From Flavobacterium palustre (lineage in GTDB: Bacteria > Bacteroidota > Bacteroidia > Flavobacteriales > Flavobacteriaceae), in contig NZ_BMGA01000005.1 of assembly GCF_014639535.1 (NCBI RefSeq), positions 197,455-261,454 on the forward strand: a stretch of DNA of 64,000 nt. Direction: 5' to 3'. Every line of letters begins with the position of its first letter. Within the stretch, counting starts at the first letter, position 1. The notes under the pieces were generated by a model. It saw only the letters and a list, made by a program, of their open reading frames with translations, ran no database searches and had not been told where the DNA came from. This document shows positions 35,662-45,065 of the stretch, piece by piece. The position numbers and the translations under genes are program-made.

Positions 35662-36711
35662 TTATCCAAATAAATTCCCGCCTGTCTGTCTTGCTCTCAA
35701 GTGTGCTTGAGCCAATCGGGATCTTTTTCCTTCAGGACTCAAATCCAAATGTGAACCTCCGTCTTCCATTGAAAAGTCAAAACCTAATTGTTTAGTTACT
35801 AGTTTCAAATCATCAATATGCAATTTGGTAGCAAATTCTTCACCTGTATGTGGACAAACTGCCATTCCTTTTCTTCTTCCTTCCTTATTATATATGTGTG
35901 CCCCAATTTGCGCCGGACGCTGAATGATATGAAAGAATTTTCCAAACGGAATCCAAATCAAAAACATAATTACCGTAACCGCATGCAATACCGCTAAAAA
36001 GTCGAAAGCAAAACCTTTCATGAATTGGTACGAATAAGTCAATCCCAATCCAGTAACCGAAATAGCAATCAATAAAATCAACGGTAACAAATCGCCTTCA
36101 AAAGTTTGAGTTGCAATCAATCCCGGATTAGTCAATCGTCTTCTTAAATAATAAACAGAACCAAAAATCACCAAATAAGATGACCAGTTTAATGCATGAA
36201 ATGTCAGGAATGCCATGATAGAATCCAGTTCAAAATCCATTACTTTGAAACCAAAGAAATGTGCTTCGTAAACCGAAATCGAATTAGGAGCCATTGTAAA
36301 GTGAATCCATCCAAACGTAAGCGGAATGGTGATTAAAAAAGCAGATGTACAGCCTATAGCAATCATAAAATGCGCCACCCAACGGTATTTTCCCCTTGGA
36401 TAAATAAATTTCTGAAAGGCAATATTTTCAATCGATTCCTTAGAAGCAAACCAAAAATGAGAAAACACTTTTCCTGTAAATAAAAAGGTAATTCCTCTTT
36501 TGAAATAAATCCAGGTGGGTGGTCTTTGCAACCATACCGTATAACGGTAAACAATTCCAAAGAAAGCAAATACAGTCCCAAATAAATAGGTAATTAAAGC
36601 TGCATCAAAATTTTGCAATTCTCTGGAACCATAAAACACTAACACAATCATAAATACCGAAAGTAGTGTGGCAATGAGCAATGCTTTTACATTATATGTT
36701 CTGTTTTTCAT
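35662..36711 (-). CDS. Polytopic membrane subunit, probable b-type cytochrome
   Basis: 349-residue protein with about seven or eight membrane segments and a soluble C-terminal tail (from ~residue 275, containing VCPHTGEEF). Several histidines lie in or next to membrane helices (WVAHFMIAI, LTFHALNW, LAVLHAVTV, FFHIIQRP), consistent with heme b ligands of NarI-type quinol oxidising subunits. It is the first gene of the operon, 23 bp before the molybdoenzyme. Quinol:nitrate electron transfer is inferred; it is not a recognisable NarI. Confidence 0.75.
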   Translation of the reverse strand: MKNRTYNVKALLIATLLSVFMIVLVFYGSRELQNFDAALITYLFGTVFAFFGIVYRYTVWLQRPPTWIYFKRGITFLFTGKVFSHFWFASKESIENIAFQKFIYPRGKYRWVAHFMIAIGCTSAFLITIPLTFGWIHFTMAPNSISVYEAHFFGFKVMDFELDSIMAFLTFHALNWSSYLVIFGSVYYLRRRLTNPGLIATQTFEGDLLPLILLIAISVTGLGLTYSYQFMKGFAFDFLAVLHAVTVIMFLIWIPFGKFFHIIQRPAQIGAHIYNKEGRRKGMAVCPHTGEEFATKLHIDDLKLVTKQLGFDFSMEDGGSHLDLSPEGKRSRLAQAHLRARQTGGNLFG

Positions 36712-37021
36712 CTTAATTTATAGTATTAGACGCTTACAATTACAAATCTGTTTTTAAATCTATTTTATCCAAAAATCCAAAGGCTTTTCTTCGGGAGTAA
36801 AATTAAACAAAAGAAAAACTAAGTGAAACTACTTAAGTAGTTTTCTAAAGTACAAAAACACTTAAATATGTTATAATTCACGTATAAATCACTAATTTAC
36901 AACAACAAATCCCATCAATTGTCATCAAACCATGAATTTTCGATATAAAATTGTAAAAAACGGACTGCTTTATTGAATATAAGCTTAGTTCAATGAATGT
37001 TCAAATTAAGTAGTACTTCAT
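36712..37021 (-). promoter_or_regulatory. Promoter region of the nitrate reductase operon
   Basis: 310 bp between narK2 and the cytochrome gene. It contains the perfect palindrome AAACTACTTAAGTAGTTT (36826-36843) and a weaker AAGTA-G-TACTT (37008-37018). No TGA-N6-TCA box of the type found at narK, nirK and norC is present. A poor -7 box candidate (AGCCTTTG, minus strand, 36785-36778) would place the palindrome about 63 bases upstream of the start point. Confidence 0.5.
36826..36843. promoter_or_regulatory. Palindromic operator candidate
   Basis: AAACTACTTAAGTAGTTT is an 18-base perfect palindrome 115-132 bases upstream of the cytochrome start codon. It differs from all other palindromes in the window. 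Confidence 0.5.
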
Positions 37022-38683
37022 TTAACTTGGTCTTTCACATCCTTTTCGATTATAAAACCACCAATTTATAACAGTAGCTAATATTGTAAAAACAATCAAA
37101 CCAATAAAGAATTGAGTCACAGTTCCATTGGCAGAAATGTTATTTCCAATTAATTTTGAAAAAATGAAAGGACCAAAAGCTGCAATGGCTGCCGTCCAAC
37201 CAATAACACCTGCTGCCTGTCTTTGATTTTCTGAAAAGATAATTGGAAACTGTCTAAAAGTACCCGCATTTCCAATACCTGTAAAAAAGAACATTGCTAA
37301 AATTACTCCAACAAATAACGGAAACTGATCCATACTGGTAGGAGATACTAATCCCTGAGTAATTAAAATAACAGCTCCTGCTAAAATCCCAATACCTGTA
37401 ATAGTTGTCAAGATGGCTCCTCCTACTTTATCTGCAATAAATCCAAAAGCTATTCTGCTGGCAGAACCAATAAGCGGACCATAAAAAGCATACACTAACG
37501 GATCCGGAGCATTTGGAAAATCACCATATAAAAATTTTATCATCAAAGGAAAAGCTGCCGATAATCCTGCAAACGTTCCAAAAGTCATTAGATAAGTAAT
37601 TGTACAATACCAGGTATGTTTGTTTTTAAAAATATCCATCTGCTCTTTTACCGAAGCCTTCATCGGGATACTTTTTAAAAAAAACCAACTCATAAACGCC
37701 AAAACCAAGAGAAAACCAATATACCAAAATGCAGCAGATTGAATATAGATACTCCTTTTATTTACCGCCTCATTTTGAGGGCTTATTTTGTTTAATATTT
37801 TTTCAGCTAATTTAGGATTGGCATTAGCTATGGCTTTAGATTTTACTTCCAAAGGCAAAGCTGTAAAAACTACTGTATTATCTGCTGATTTTACGGCAGT
37901 TGTTACTGAATCTAAAACCGGTTTCTTTACAGTAGCCAAAATTTTATTTTGCGTTTTGACGTCCAAAGCAGCAAAAACTTCTTTTTGCTTTTCAATTGTT
38001 GAGTCTGTTAAAACATTTTGTGTTTCTTTAGCATCGATACTTGTAAATACCGAAGTGGTCCCGTAAATACTAACACTCAAAATAATCGGAGTAATAAACT
38101 GAGCTAAAGAAACCCCAAAATTCCCAATACCGGCTTGGATTCCCAACGCTGTTCCTTTTAATCTTTTTGGAAAAAACAGACTTGTACTAGGCATAAAAGA
38201 TGAAAAATCTCCGCCACCAAAACCAGTGGTAATAGCCAAAAGAACAAATACCCAAAATGGAGTAGTCGTATCCATCACTGCAAACCCGATTCCAATTGCT
38301 GGAATTAATTTGAGTAAAGTTGCCACAGTCACTACATGCCTTGTACCGAAAATAGGCAGAATAAAGGTGTGTATAATTCGTAAAAAACCCGCAGCTAATC
38401 CCGGAATAGCGACCAACCAAAAAAGCTGATCTTTAGAAAATGAAAAACCAAGTCCGGGAAGTTTCACCGCAATGACACTCATCATAAACCAGGAAGCAAA
38501 TGATAAGATTAATGAAAGAGTGGTTACTGTTAATGTTTTCCAGGCAATTTTGCTACCTGTTGCTGCCCAGAATGCTTCATCCTCAGGCTCCCACTTGGTC
38601 AACCATGTAGTACTTTGATTGGTTTGGGTTTCATTAGATACATTTTCAGGCTCTGATCCTATTTTTTTTAAGTAAGTATCCAT
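37022..38683 (-). CDS. narK: MFS nitrate/nitrite transporter, NarK2 type
   Basis: 553-residue MFS transporter. Nitrate-porter signatures are visible: GFGGGDFSSFMPS, GIGNFGVSLAQF and, near the end, GIGNAGTFRQFP. A hydrophilic N-terminal tail (residues 1-45) and an unusual ~100-residue hydrophilic insert (about 209-312) separate TM5 and TM6. Paired in tandem 27 bp downstream of another NarK, it resembles NarK1-NarK2 pairs of denitrifiers, where one protein is a nitrate/proton symporter and the other a nitrate/nitrite antiporter. Confidence 0.88.
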   Translation of the reverse strand: MDTYLKKIGSEPENVSNETQTNQSTTWLTKWEPEDEAFWAATGSKIAWKTLTVTTLSLILSFASWFMMSVIAVKLPGLGFSFSKDQLFWLVAIPGLAAGFLRIIHTFILPIFGTRHVVTVATLLKLIPAIGIGFAVMDTTTPFWVFVLLAITTGFGGGDFSSFMPSTSLFFPKRLKGTALGIQAGIGNFGVSLAQFITPIILSVSIYGTTSVFTSIDAKETQNVLTDSTIEKQKEVFAALDVKTQNKILATVKKPVLDSVTTAVKSADNTVVFTALPLEVKSKAIANANPKLAEKILNKISPQNEAVNKRSIYIQSAAFWYIGFLLVLAFMSWFFLKSIPMKASVKEQMDIFKNKHTWYCTITYLMTFGTFAGLSAAFPLMIKFLYGDFPNAPDPLVYAFYGPLIGSASRIAFGFIADKVGGAILTTITGIGILAGAVILITQGLVSPTSMDQFPLFVGVILAMFFFTGIGNAGTFRQFPIIFSENQRQAAGVIGWTAAIAAFGPFIFSKLIGNNISANGTVTQFFIGLIVFTILATVINWWFYNRKGCERPS

Positions 38684-38710
38684 AATATTATTTTTTAAAA
38701 TTATTATATT

Positions 38711-40186
38711 TTATTGGTTGCGCTCAATTCCTTTTGTAAACTGAGGCATCTTTTCTCTCATAATATTAATAATGGTTCGGTGCATCCATAATAAACAGCC
38801 CACAGAAATCAGGAAGATAAATATCCAGGAACTCGTCCATAAACCCGTTGCATTCAATAAGTATCCAAATAATATTGGCCCTATAAATCCGCCTAAACCG
38901 CCTATTAATCCCACCATTCCACCTACAACTCCCACCTCATTAGGGAAATATTCAGGTATGTGTTTAAAAACAGCTGCTTTACCAATTCCCCAGGAAATCC
39001 CGATTAAAACTACCAGTACAAGATAAATCCACATATTGGCATTAAACTTTATTTGGGTGATTCCTTCTGCCAACAGTTCTTTCTTTTTGACTTCCTGATT
39101 TTGTTTGACTACGATTTCCTGCCATGAATTTCGAACAGGCAAAATATCAGAATCAGATGAACTAATGGTTGATTTTGCATTAACATTATAGGTTCTTTCT
39201 CCTACTTTAATTTCAGAAGCTGATATTTGATTAACCACTCCATTATTTGTGGCTAAAACTCCGGGACCTGATGTAAAAACTTCCATTTTAGGAAACATCA
39301 ATAAAAAACTAATTGCTATTGAAGAACCTAAAACCCAATACATAACCGATCTTGCTCCATATTTATCAGACAAATAACCTCCAAAAGCCCTGATAATTCC
39401 TGATGGCAAACTAAATAAAGTGGCAAACATTCCTCCCATTACTAAAGTGGTGTGATACACATTCATGAAATTAGGTAACAACCATTGTGAGTAAGCCACA
39501 AAACATCCAAAGACTAAGAAATAATAAGCTCCAAATCGCCAAACACGTACATTTTTTAAAGGAGCCAATAACTCTGAAGTTGATCGGGATACTGTTGCTG
39601 CTTTTTTATTTTTGGCAAAAAACACAAACAACAATCCAATTACTACTAATACAATTCCATAAATCACAGGAAGCATTTTCCAGCCGTTTTCGGTATCTGT
39701 TTCTGATAAAAAATTTAATAAAGTTGGTGCAAAAAACGTTGTTACCGCAGCACCCGCATTTCCCATTCCGAAAATCCCCAAGGCTCTCCCCTGCCATTCT
39801 TTAGGATACCAAACTGAAGTATAACCTACTCCGACAGCAAAACTGGTTCCTACTAATCCAAACAAGAAACTCAATAGGGCAAATTCCCAAAATGAACCAG
39901 CAAATGGCAATAAAAACAATGGAATAGAACAAAGTAACAACAAAGTCGAGAATACTTTTTTACCACCGTATTTATCGGTCAAAATCCCAATTGGCAAACG
40001 AAAAATGGCTCCCGATAAAATAGGCAATCCTAACAACCATCCTACCTCAACAACCGACCAATTGAAAATTCCTCTATCTACTAAAAAAGTAACCAAAACA
40101 CCGTTTAAAGTCCAACAGGCAAAACTGATTGTAAATGCCAGTGTATTCAAAAATAAAATACGATGTGACTGTGATAAATTGCTCAT
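38711..40186 (-). CDS. narK: MFS nitrate/nitrite transporter, NarK1 type
   Basis: 491-residue MFS transporter with the nitrate signatures GVGYTSVWYPKEWQG, GMGNAGAAVTTF and GISWGIGKAAVFKHIPEYFP in parts. An ~80-residue hydrophilic insert (about 303-383) lies between TM9 and TM10, expected to face outward. It is the first gene after an FNR-like box and -7 box (40211-40253), and is followed by the second NarK. Probably the nitrate importer, but direction is not shown by sequence. Confidence 0.88.
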   Translation of the reverse strand: MSNLSQSHRILFLNTLAFTISFACWTLNGVLVTFLVDRGIFNWSVVEVGWLLGLPILSGAIFRLPIGILTDKYGGKKVFSTLLLLCSIPLFLLPFAGSFWEFALLSFLFGLVGTSFAVGVGYTSVWYPKEWQGRALGIFGMGNAGAAVTTFFAPTLLNFLSETDTENGWKMLPVIYGIVLVVIGLLFVFFAKNKKAATVSRSTSELLAPLKNVRVWRFGAYYFLVFGCFVAYSQWLLPNFMNVYHTTLVMGGMFATLFSLPSGIIRAFGGYLSDKYGARSVMYWVLGSSIAISFLLMFPKMEVFTSGPGVLATNNGVVNQISASEIKVGERTYNVNAKSTISSSDSDILPVRNSWQEIVVKQNQEVKKKELLAEGITQIKFNANMWIYLVLVVLIGISWGIGKAAVFKHIPEYFPNEVGVVGGMVGLIGGLGGFIGPILFGYLLNATGLWTSSWIFIFLISVGCLLWMHRTIINIMREKMPQFTKGIERNQ

Positions 40187-40210
40187 AAATTCCCTGAATT
40201 AATTATGATG

Positions 40211-40218
40211 TAAAGATA
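40211..40218 (-). promoter_or_regulatory. -7 box of narK promoter
   Basis: Minus-strand TATCTTTA, one change from TAnnTTTG, 25 bases before the narK1 ATG. It lies exactly 23 bp downstream of the FNR-like box. Confidence 0.6.
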
Positions 40219-40241
40219 AAATAGTCCTTTATCTATAAATA

Positions 40242-40253
40242 TGATAAATATCA
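40242..40253. promoter_or_regulatory. FNR/CRP-like box of narK
   Basis: TGAT-AAAT-ATCA, the core of the FNR-family site TTGAT-N4-ATCAA. Its distance of 23 bp to the -7 box equals that of the nirK and norC boxes, centring it near -42. Confidence 0.75.
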
Positions 40254-40297
40254 GCTAGACTAATATTCTTAATGAATTGGAAAAACATTGATTTTTA

Positions 40298-40344
40298 AAA
40301 CAAAAACCTCTACATAAAAGCCCTAAAGCTTTCCTATAGAGGTT
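40298..40344 (-). terminator. Terminator after the nirK-porin operon
   Basis: AACCTCTA (minus strand) pairs with TAGAGGTT, followed by TTTGTTTT. It lies just after the porin stop. Confidence 0.65.
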
Positions 40345-40369
40345 CTTAAAAAAAATGAATTAATAGACT

Positions 40370-41632
40370 TTATTTTAATGAAAATAGTTTAGGATTAAAA
40401 GAAATCATGACCCACGCCCAATTGTTAGTATTTGCAGCATCCGTTACATTTTTAAGTCTTTCTAAAGTTGCAGAAACAAACATCTGTGAATATCCAGCGG
40501 AAACCATAATATCTTTTTGAACAGCGTAGCCCAAAGTAAAATCAATTTCTGTTCCTAAATAACTGTCCATTTTTTCATTGGAAACATCTAAAACTGTATT
40601 GGGCGCATTAAATACATGGGGAGTTAAGGTAAACTGCCATTTCTTAAGAGAATAATTTAATTTCAAATAAGCATCTTGCAATCCCACGCTATTTTGATGA
40701 TTACCTACATAGAAATAATCCATAAAACCATTAAAAGCGTGATTGGTTCCAAAAATCGGACTGAATGATTTGACAGTCAAACTCGTATTGTCCTGATCTT
40801 TTCCTGAGAGGAATTCATATCCCAAAGTTGCTTTAAAAGCATCGGTTAAGGCATATCCTAAATTAGCTCCGGCATACCAGGCACTGACATTGTTATTAAA
40901 ACTTTTTCCTGTTTGTCCGTACAAACCTAAATTGCTATCCCATTTTTTATCTTTAAAAACAAGATAGGTTCCAAAAGTTTGTTTGTAATCGACTTCTAAA
41001 TTTCCAACCGATTTTTCGAATTCATAACCCGTATTCAACACTAAAAAACTGCTGCTTATTTTACCAATTTGCGTATGATACCAGGCATATTGCATCGATT
41101 TATAATTAGTGATATAAGGGGTTTTGGGAGCAACTAAATTTTCAGCATTGGCATTCATGGCAAAACCTAAATCCAGTTGATGATTTTTTGGATGAAAAGA
41201 AAACAGAGCAGCATCATGGCTTTGTCCTTGTTGTATCCAATCGATTTCACCCAAAATACGCTGATTGTCATACGAAATCACCTGACGTCCAAAGCGGGCA
41301 CTCCAATTAGGACTAAAATCATATTGTGCCCAGGCTTCAAAAACAGCCACTCCATTTTTATCTGCGGTAGCAGTTGTGCTAACATCACCCCAGCTTCGGA
41401 TGTTCTGTAAAGTCAGTTTGGCTTTTAATTTTTCCTGTTTGAAATTAAAATTCAAACGGGAACGCTGAGAAACAAATGAAGTCGCATCTTCTCCGTTTGA
41501 AATCGGGCTTTTAAATCCGTTTCGATATTCATAACGGGGTCTGAATTGTAAATTGGCATCCAATTCCTGTGCATGAGTTCCCAGACTTATCATTGCTATG
41601 AATGATAAACCGATTATTTTAAGTGCTTTCAT
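40370..41632 (-). CDS. Outer-membrane beta-barrel protein (alginate-export-like porin)
   Basis: 420-residue outer-membrane protein with signal peptide (MKALKIIGLSFIAMISLGTHA) and repeated amphipathic strands (LDANLQFRPRYEYRNGF, WSARFGRQVISYDNQRILG). The pattern matches alginate_exp-type barrels, which serve many substrates besides alginate. At the end of the nirK operon a role in passing nitrate, nitrite or copper through the outer membrane is an inference. It starts 4 bp after sco. Confidence 0.8.
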   Translation of the reverse strand: MKALKIIGLSFIAMISLGTHAQELDANLQFRPRYEYRNGFKSPISNGEDATSFVSQRSRLNFNFKQEKLKAKLTLQNIRSWGDVSTTATADKNGVAVFEAWAQYDFSPNWSARFGRQVISYDNQRILGEIDWIQQGQSHDAALFSFHPKNHQLDLGFAMNANAENLVAPKTPYITNYKSMQYAWYHTQIGKISSSFLVLNTGYEFEKSVGNLEVDYKQTFGTYLVFKDKKWDSNLGLYGQTGKSFNNNVSAWYAGANLGYALTDAFKATLGYEFLSGKDQDNTSLTVKSFSPIFGTNHAFNGFMDYFYVGNHQNSVGLQDAYLKLNYSLKKWQFTLTPHVFNAPNTVLDVSNEKMDSYLGTEIDFTLGYAVQKDIMVSAGYSQMFVSATLERLKNVTDAANTNNWAWVMISFNPKLFSLK

Positions 41633-41636
41633 AATT

Positions 41637-42275
41637 TTAATTTATTTTTTGAGCTTCTTCTTTGATTTTAGCAATTGTTGGATCGGAGTTAACACCCAAA
41701 CCTTCTTGCTGATATGTCAGTTCTCCATCGGCATTGAATACGCTTATGATATTAGAATGAGAAAAATCCATTGGTGAAACTTTTTTATAATTTACCGCCA
41801 AAACCGCTGCAAACTCTCGGGTATTTTCTTCAGTAGAACGCAGGAAAACCCATTGATTACTATTCATTTTATTTTCGATAGCAAAGGCTTTAAGACGTTT
41901 AGGTGTGTCTGCTTCCGGGTCAATACTCACTAAAACCATTTTCACCTTGTCTTTGATATTTTCCGGCAAACGCTGTTCGATATTACGCATATCAGCAACC
42001 AAACGGGGACAAGCAGCTTTACAGGAAGTATAAATCATCACCATCACCAAAACTTTTCCTTTCATATCTTTCATTTCGATATTTTGTCCGTTTTGATTGG
42101 TCCATTTTGATGGAAGATTATAAATGGATAAATCAGAAATCGCTTTGTCTTTTTCGGCAGCTTTTGCTTTTTGGTTACAGGATTGTAATGTTATTGCCAA
42201 CGCAAATATTCCTAAAAAAAGCAGGCTAAGGATTCCTTTTTTTATTTTCTGGCATTCTATTTTTGATTTCATCAT
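41637..42275 (-). CDS. sco: SCO1/SenC-family copper chaperone lipoprotein
   Basis: 212-residue protein with a lipoprotein signal ending in LQSC and a thioredoxin-like domain. The copper-binding CxxxC (SCKAAC) and the distal His (FSHSNI) are present. SCO proteins deliver copper to CuA or related sites; next to nirK it probably metallates the copper nitrite reductase. It overlaps nirV by 4 bases (ATGA), showing translational coupling. Confidence 0.92.
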   Translation of the reverse strand: MMKSKIECQKIKKGILSLLFLGIFALAITLQSCNQKAKAAEKDKAISDLSIYNLPSKWTNQNGQNIEMKDMKGKVLVMVMIYTSCKAACPRLVADMRNIEQRLPENIKDKVKMVLVSIDPEADTPKRLKAFAIENKMNSNQWVFLRSTEENTREFAAVLAVNYKKVSPMDFSHSNIISVFNADGELTYQQEGLGVNSDPTIAKIKEEAQKIN

Positions 42276-43075
42276 CTTAGATTTTGAAAGGTTTTTACAA
42301 AAGCAACTTTATCTTTAGCACAACGAAATCCCAAATTTCTGGTAGTATATCGCGCTTTCAAACTACCTCTGAAAGCATAGCGCATAAAGGCAGCATAATT
42401 CATTAAATCGGTAGCATTCACCGAACCGCTTCCGCAAAATAAATTCTTATCGGTATCCCTGTCTTTTCTGGATTCACCGGAAAGAAAAATACTGTTGAAA
42501 TCGGCCGTCCATTCCCAAACCAATCCGTGCATATCGTAAACACCCCAATAATTTTTAAAAGTCTGCCCTATCGGATTAGCATAAGTTTTTGGTTTTTCAT
42601 ACCAGGACATGATGTATTTGTTGAAAGCTTCTTTGGATCTGGCATCGATTCGTTTCTCATCTGCCATAGCTACATATTCCCATTCGTCCATGGCGGGCAA
42701 ACGTTTTCCCTGACATTCACAATATTTTTTAGCAGCAAACCAGGAAACATTGGTTACGGGAGCATTACTCAAATTATTTTTACCATAATCAAAATCACTC
42801 TGCCAATGTGATAAATAGCTTTTATCAGCAAAAATTCCTTTGATTTTAGAACGGCTGTATTCAGGATATTTTTTTAGAAAAGCCAGATATTGCGCATTGG
42901 TTACAGGAAACACATCGATTTCAAAAGCAGTGATTGCAACCGGCTTCTTATCGGCAGTTCCATAAAGAGGAACGTAAGTTCCTCCTTTTATTAAAACCAT
43001 TGGTGTTTTCTGAGCCCAAAGCGTTGTCCCAATTCCTAATAAAAATGAGAATAAAACTATTTTTGCCTGTATCAT
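42272..43075 (-). CDS. nirV: NirV-like formylglycine-generating-enzyme-family protein
   Basis: 267-residue exported protein with signal peptide (ending LWAQ) and a SUMF1/FGE fold: GGTYVPLYG, FPVTNAQYLAFL, VSWFAAKKYC, RLPAMDEWEYVA, WEWTADF and the terminal NLGFRCAKD. NirV proteins of this family accompany nirK in denitrifiers, where their job is still unclear. Catalytic cysteines of true FGE are not evident. It lies between the cytochrome c gene and sco. Confidence 0.88.
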   Translation of the reverse strand: MIQAKIVLFSFLLGIGTTLWAQKTPMVLIKGGTYVPLYGTADKKPVAITAFEIDVFPVTNAQYLAFLKKYPEYSRSKIKGIFADKSYLSHWQSDFDYGKNNLSNAPVTNVSWFAAKKYCECQGKRLPAMDEWEYVAMADEKRIDARSKEAFNKYIMSWYEKPKTYANPIGQTFKNYWGVYDMHGLVWEWTADFNSIFLSGESRKDRDTDKNLFCGSGSVNATDLMNYAAFMRYAFRGSLKARYTTRNLGFRCAKDKVAFVKTFQNLR

Positions 43076-43101
43076 GACTCACTGCTTTTAAAATGACTAT
43101 T

Positions 43102-43479
43102 TTATTTTCGCTGCGCCTTTACCATAACTGCTGTCACAACTTTTTTGCTATTTCCCCAGCTTGAATATACATACGTGAGTACGTCGGCAATTTGTTGATC
43201 GCTTAATGCCTGAGGAGGCATGGCTCCACTAAATTTCTTGCCATTTACAACTATAGGACCGTTCAATCCTTTTACTACCCCTTTGATAGCTCTGTTAACA
43301 TCTTTGTTAAGATAATCTGATTTAGCCAAAGGAGGAAAAGCACCCGGCACCCCTACTCCTGTTGCCTGATGACAGGCAACACAGGTTTGCATATAAACTG
43401 ATTTTCCTTTGGTTGCATTCTGACTGTAACCATACAAACCTATTCCCATCATTACGATACTTAATACATACTTTTTCAT
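43102..43479 (-). CDS. Periplasmic c-type cytochrome, paralogue of the NirK tail
   Basis: 125-residue exported cytochrome c with signal peptide (MKKYVLSIVMMGIGLYGYSQ), one heme site CVACH and Met ligand in SGAMPP. It is strikingly similar to the C-terminal domain of NirK encoded just upstream: [16 protein letters not shown] versus [16 protein letters not shown], and DVLTYVYSSWGN versus [13 protein letters not shown] tandem domain duplication is the simplest reading. It probably feeds electrons to NirK. Confidence 0.93.
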   Translation of the reverse strand: MKKYVLSIVMMGIGLYGYSQNATKGKSVYMQTCVACHQATGVGVPGAFPPLAKSDYLNKDVNRAIKGVVKGLNGPIVVNGKKFSGAMPPQALSDQQIADVLTYVYSSWGNSKKVVTAVMVKAQRK

Positions 43480-43510
43480 TGGTATTTCTTATTTATTATT
43501 TATTTGAATT

Positions 43511-44998
43511 TTAATGTTCGGCTGTTACTTTTGGTGCCGGCTTTGCTCTGATTGCTTTTACTTTGGCCGGAGTTACAACTGTTTTATTGTTTCCCCAACT
43601 GTTGTACACATAGGTTAACACATCGGCGACTTCTTCGTCTGTTAAATTCTGACTGGTCATGACATTATTGAATTTTTTACCATTTACTGTAATTTCTCCA
43701 CTCAATCCATGTAATACGGCGCTAATGGCCCTATTAGGATTGGCATTCAGAAAATCAGATTTTGCTAACGGAGGGAAGGCATTCGGTACTCCTTGTCCTT
43801 CTGATTGATGGCAGGCAAAACAGGTTCTTCCGTACAATTCTCTACCTGATTTAATTTGCTCCGCAACGGTTTTAGCTACAACACTTTTCGCAGTACCATT
43901 CTCTTTTGGCATGTTTTGTATTGTTCCGCCTTCAGGCAAATAAATTCCTTCCTGGGTTGTTCCTGAATAGACTTTTTTATTCTCATCGCCTTCCACTTTT
44001 AGCATTCCCAAAGCTCCTTTGTTAAATGCTCTGAAAATAGAGTGATCAACCAGAATAAAAGTTCCCGGAACATCTACTTTAAACTCGACTATGGCTGAAC
44101 CACCCGCAGGAATTAAAGTAGTCTGTACATTTTTATTAATTACATCTCCTCCTTCGATGTGTACTTTATCGAAAATTTCCCCGATAACATGGAATGAAGA
44201 AACCAAATTTGGCCCACCATTACCCATATAAATACGAACCGTTTCTCCTACTTTGGCCGTAATGGCTTTATCTCCTGTTACCGCTCCTACTTTTCCATTA
44301 AAAACTACATAATCAGCTTGTTCCTTGATGGCTTTATTCATATCAAAGGGTTGTTTTCCTTGTTCGCCATAACTTCCTTTGGTATAAAAATCCCCTTGCA
44401 TCACATAGTATTCTTTATCCACCGGCGGTAATCCTCCTTCGGGTTCGACCAAAATCAAACCATACATTCCGTTAGCAATGTGCATCCCAACAGGCGCTGT
44501 GGCACAGTGATAGACATACAAACCGGGATTTATAGTCTTAAAATTGAATACTTTTTCGTGTCCCGGCGCTACCAAAGAAGAAGTTGCTCCTCCACCCGGT
44601 CCGGTTACGGCATGCAAATCGATGTTATGCGGCATTTTATTATCAGGATGGTTTTTTAAGTGAAATTCGACTTCGTCACCTACTCTCGTTCTGATAAAAC
44701 TTCCCGGAACAGAACCACCAAAAGTCCAATAGGTATATTTTACCCCGTCGGCCATTTCGCCTTCCTGTTCTTTAATTTCCATATTGACTATCAGTTTCAT
44801 CGCCGCCCGGTCTCCCACCGGTTTAGGAACCAATGGCGGTGCTGTAAGCTCGGCTTCTTTTTGACCTTCGACTTTGATGTCCTGATAATATTGAGCATCT
44901 TTGTCTTCTTTTTTGGCACAAGAAAACAAACCAAAAGCCATTGCAATTGCTACGGCAATTCTGATGCTTTGTTTCTTTAAATTTAGTTTGGGTTTCAT
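43511..44998 (-). CDS. nirK: Copper nitrite reductase fused to cytochrome c
   Basis: 495-residue NO-forming nitrite reductase. A lipobox (GLFSC, Cys27) predicts a lipoprotein. Two cupredoxin domains carry type 1 ligands His124, Cys165, His173, Met178 and type 2 ligands His129, His164, His319, with active-site Asp127 and His270. Residues ~380-475 add a cytochrome c domain (C393-x2-C396-H397, Met447), an arrangement known as a three-domain NirK. Its promoter has an FNR-like box. Signature enzyme of denitrification. Confidence 0.97.
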   Translation of the reverse strand: MKPKLNLKKQSIRIAVAIAMAFGLFSCAKKEDKDAQYYQDIKVEGQKEAELTAPPLVPKPVGDRAAMKLIVNMEIKEQEGEMADGVKYTYWTFGGSVPGSFIRTRVGDEVEFHLKNHPDNKMPHNIDLHAVTGPGGGATSSLVAPGHEKVFNFKTINPGLYVYHCATAPVGMHIANGMYGLILVEPEGGLPPVDKEYYVMQGDFYTKGSYGEQGKQPFDMNKAIKEQADYVVFNGKVGAVTGDKAITAKVGETVRIYMGNGGPNLVSSFHVIGEIFDKVHIEGGDVINKNVQTTLIPAGGSAIVEFKVDVPGTFILVDHSIFRAFNKGALGMLKVEGDENKKVYSGTTQEGIYLPEGGTIQNMPKENGTAKSVVAKTVAEQIKSGRELYGRTCFACHQSEGQGVPNAFPPLAKSDFLNANPNRAISAVLHGLSGEITVNGKKFNNVMTSQNLTDEEVADVLTYVYNSWGNNKTVVTPAKVKAIRAKPAPKVTAEH

Positions 44999-45034
44999 AG
45001 TTATTTGGTGTTAAATTTATCTTGATTTGTACTA

Positions 45035-45042
45035 CAAATATA
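45035..45042 (-). promoter_or_regulatory. -7 box of nirK promoter
   Basis: Minus-strand TATATTTG, an exact TAnnTTTG match, 37 bases before the ATG and exactly 23 bp downstream of the FNR-like box. There is no -33 box. Confidence 0.75.
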
Positions 45043-45065
45043 AAAGATAAAAACATCCTTTATTA

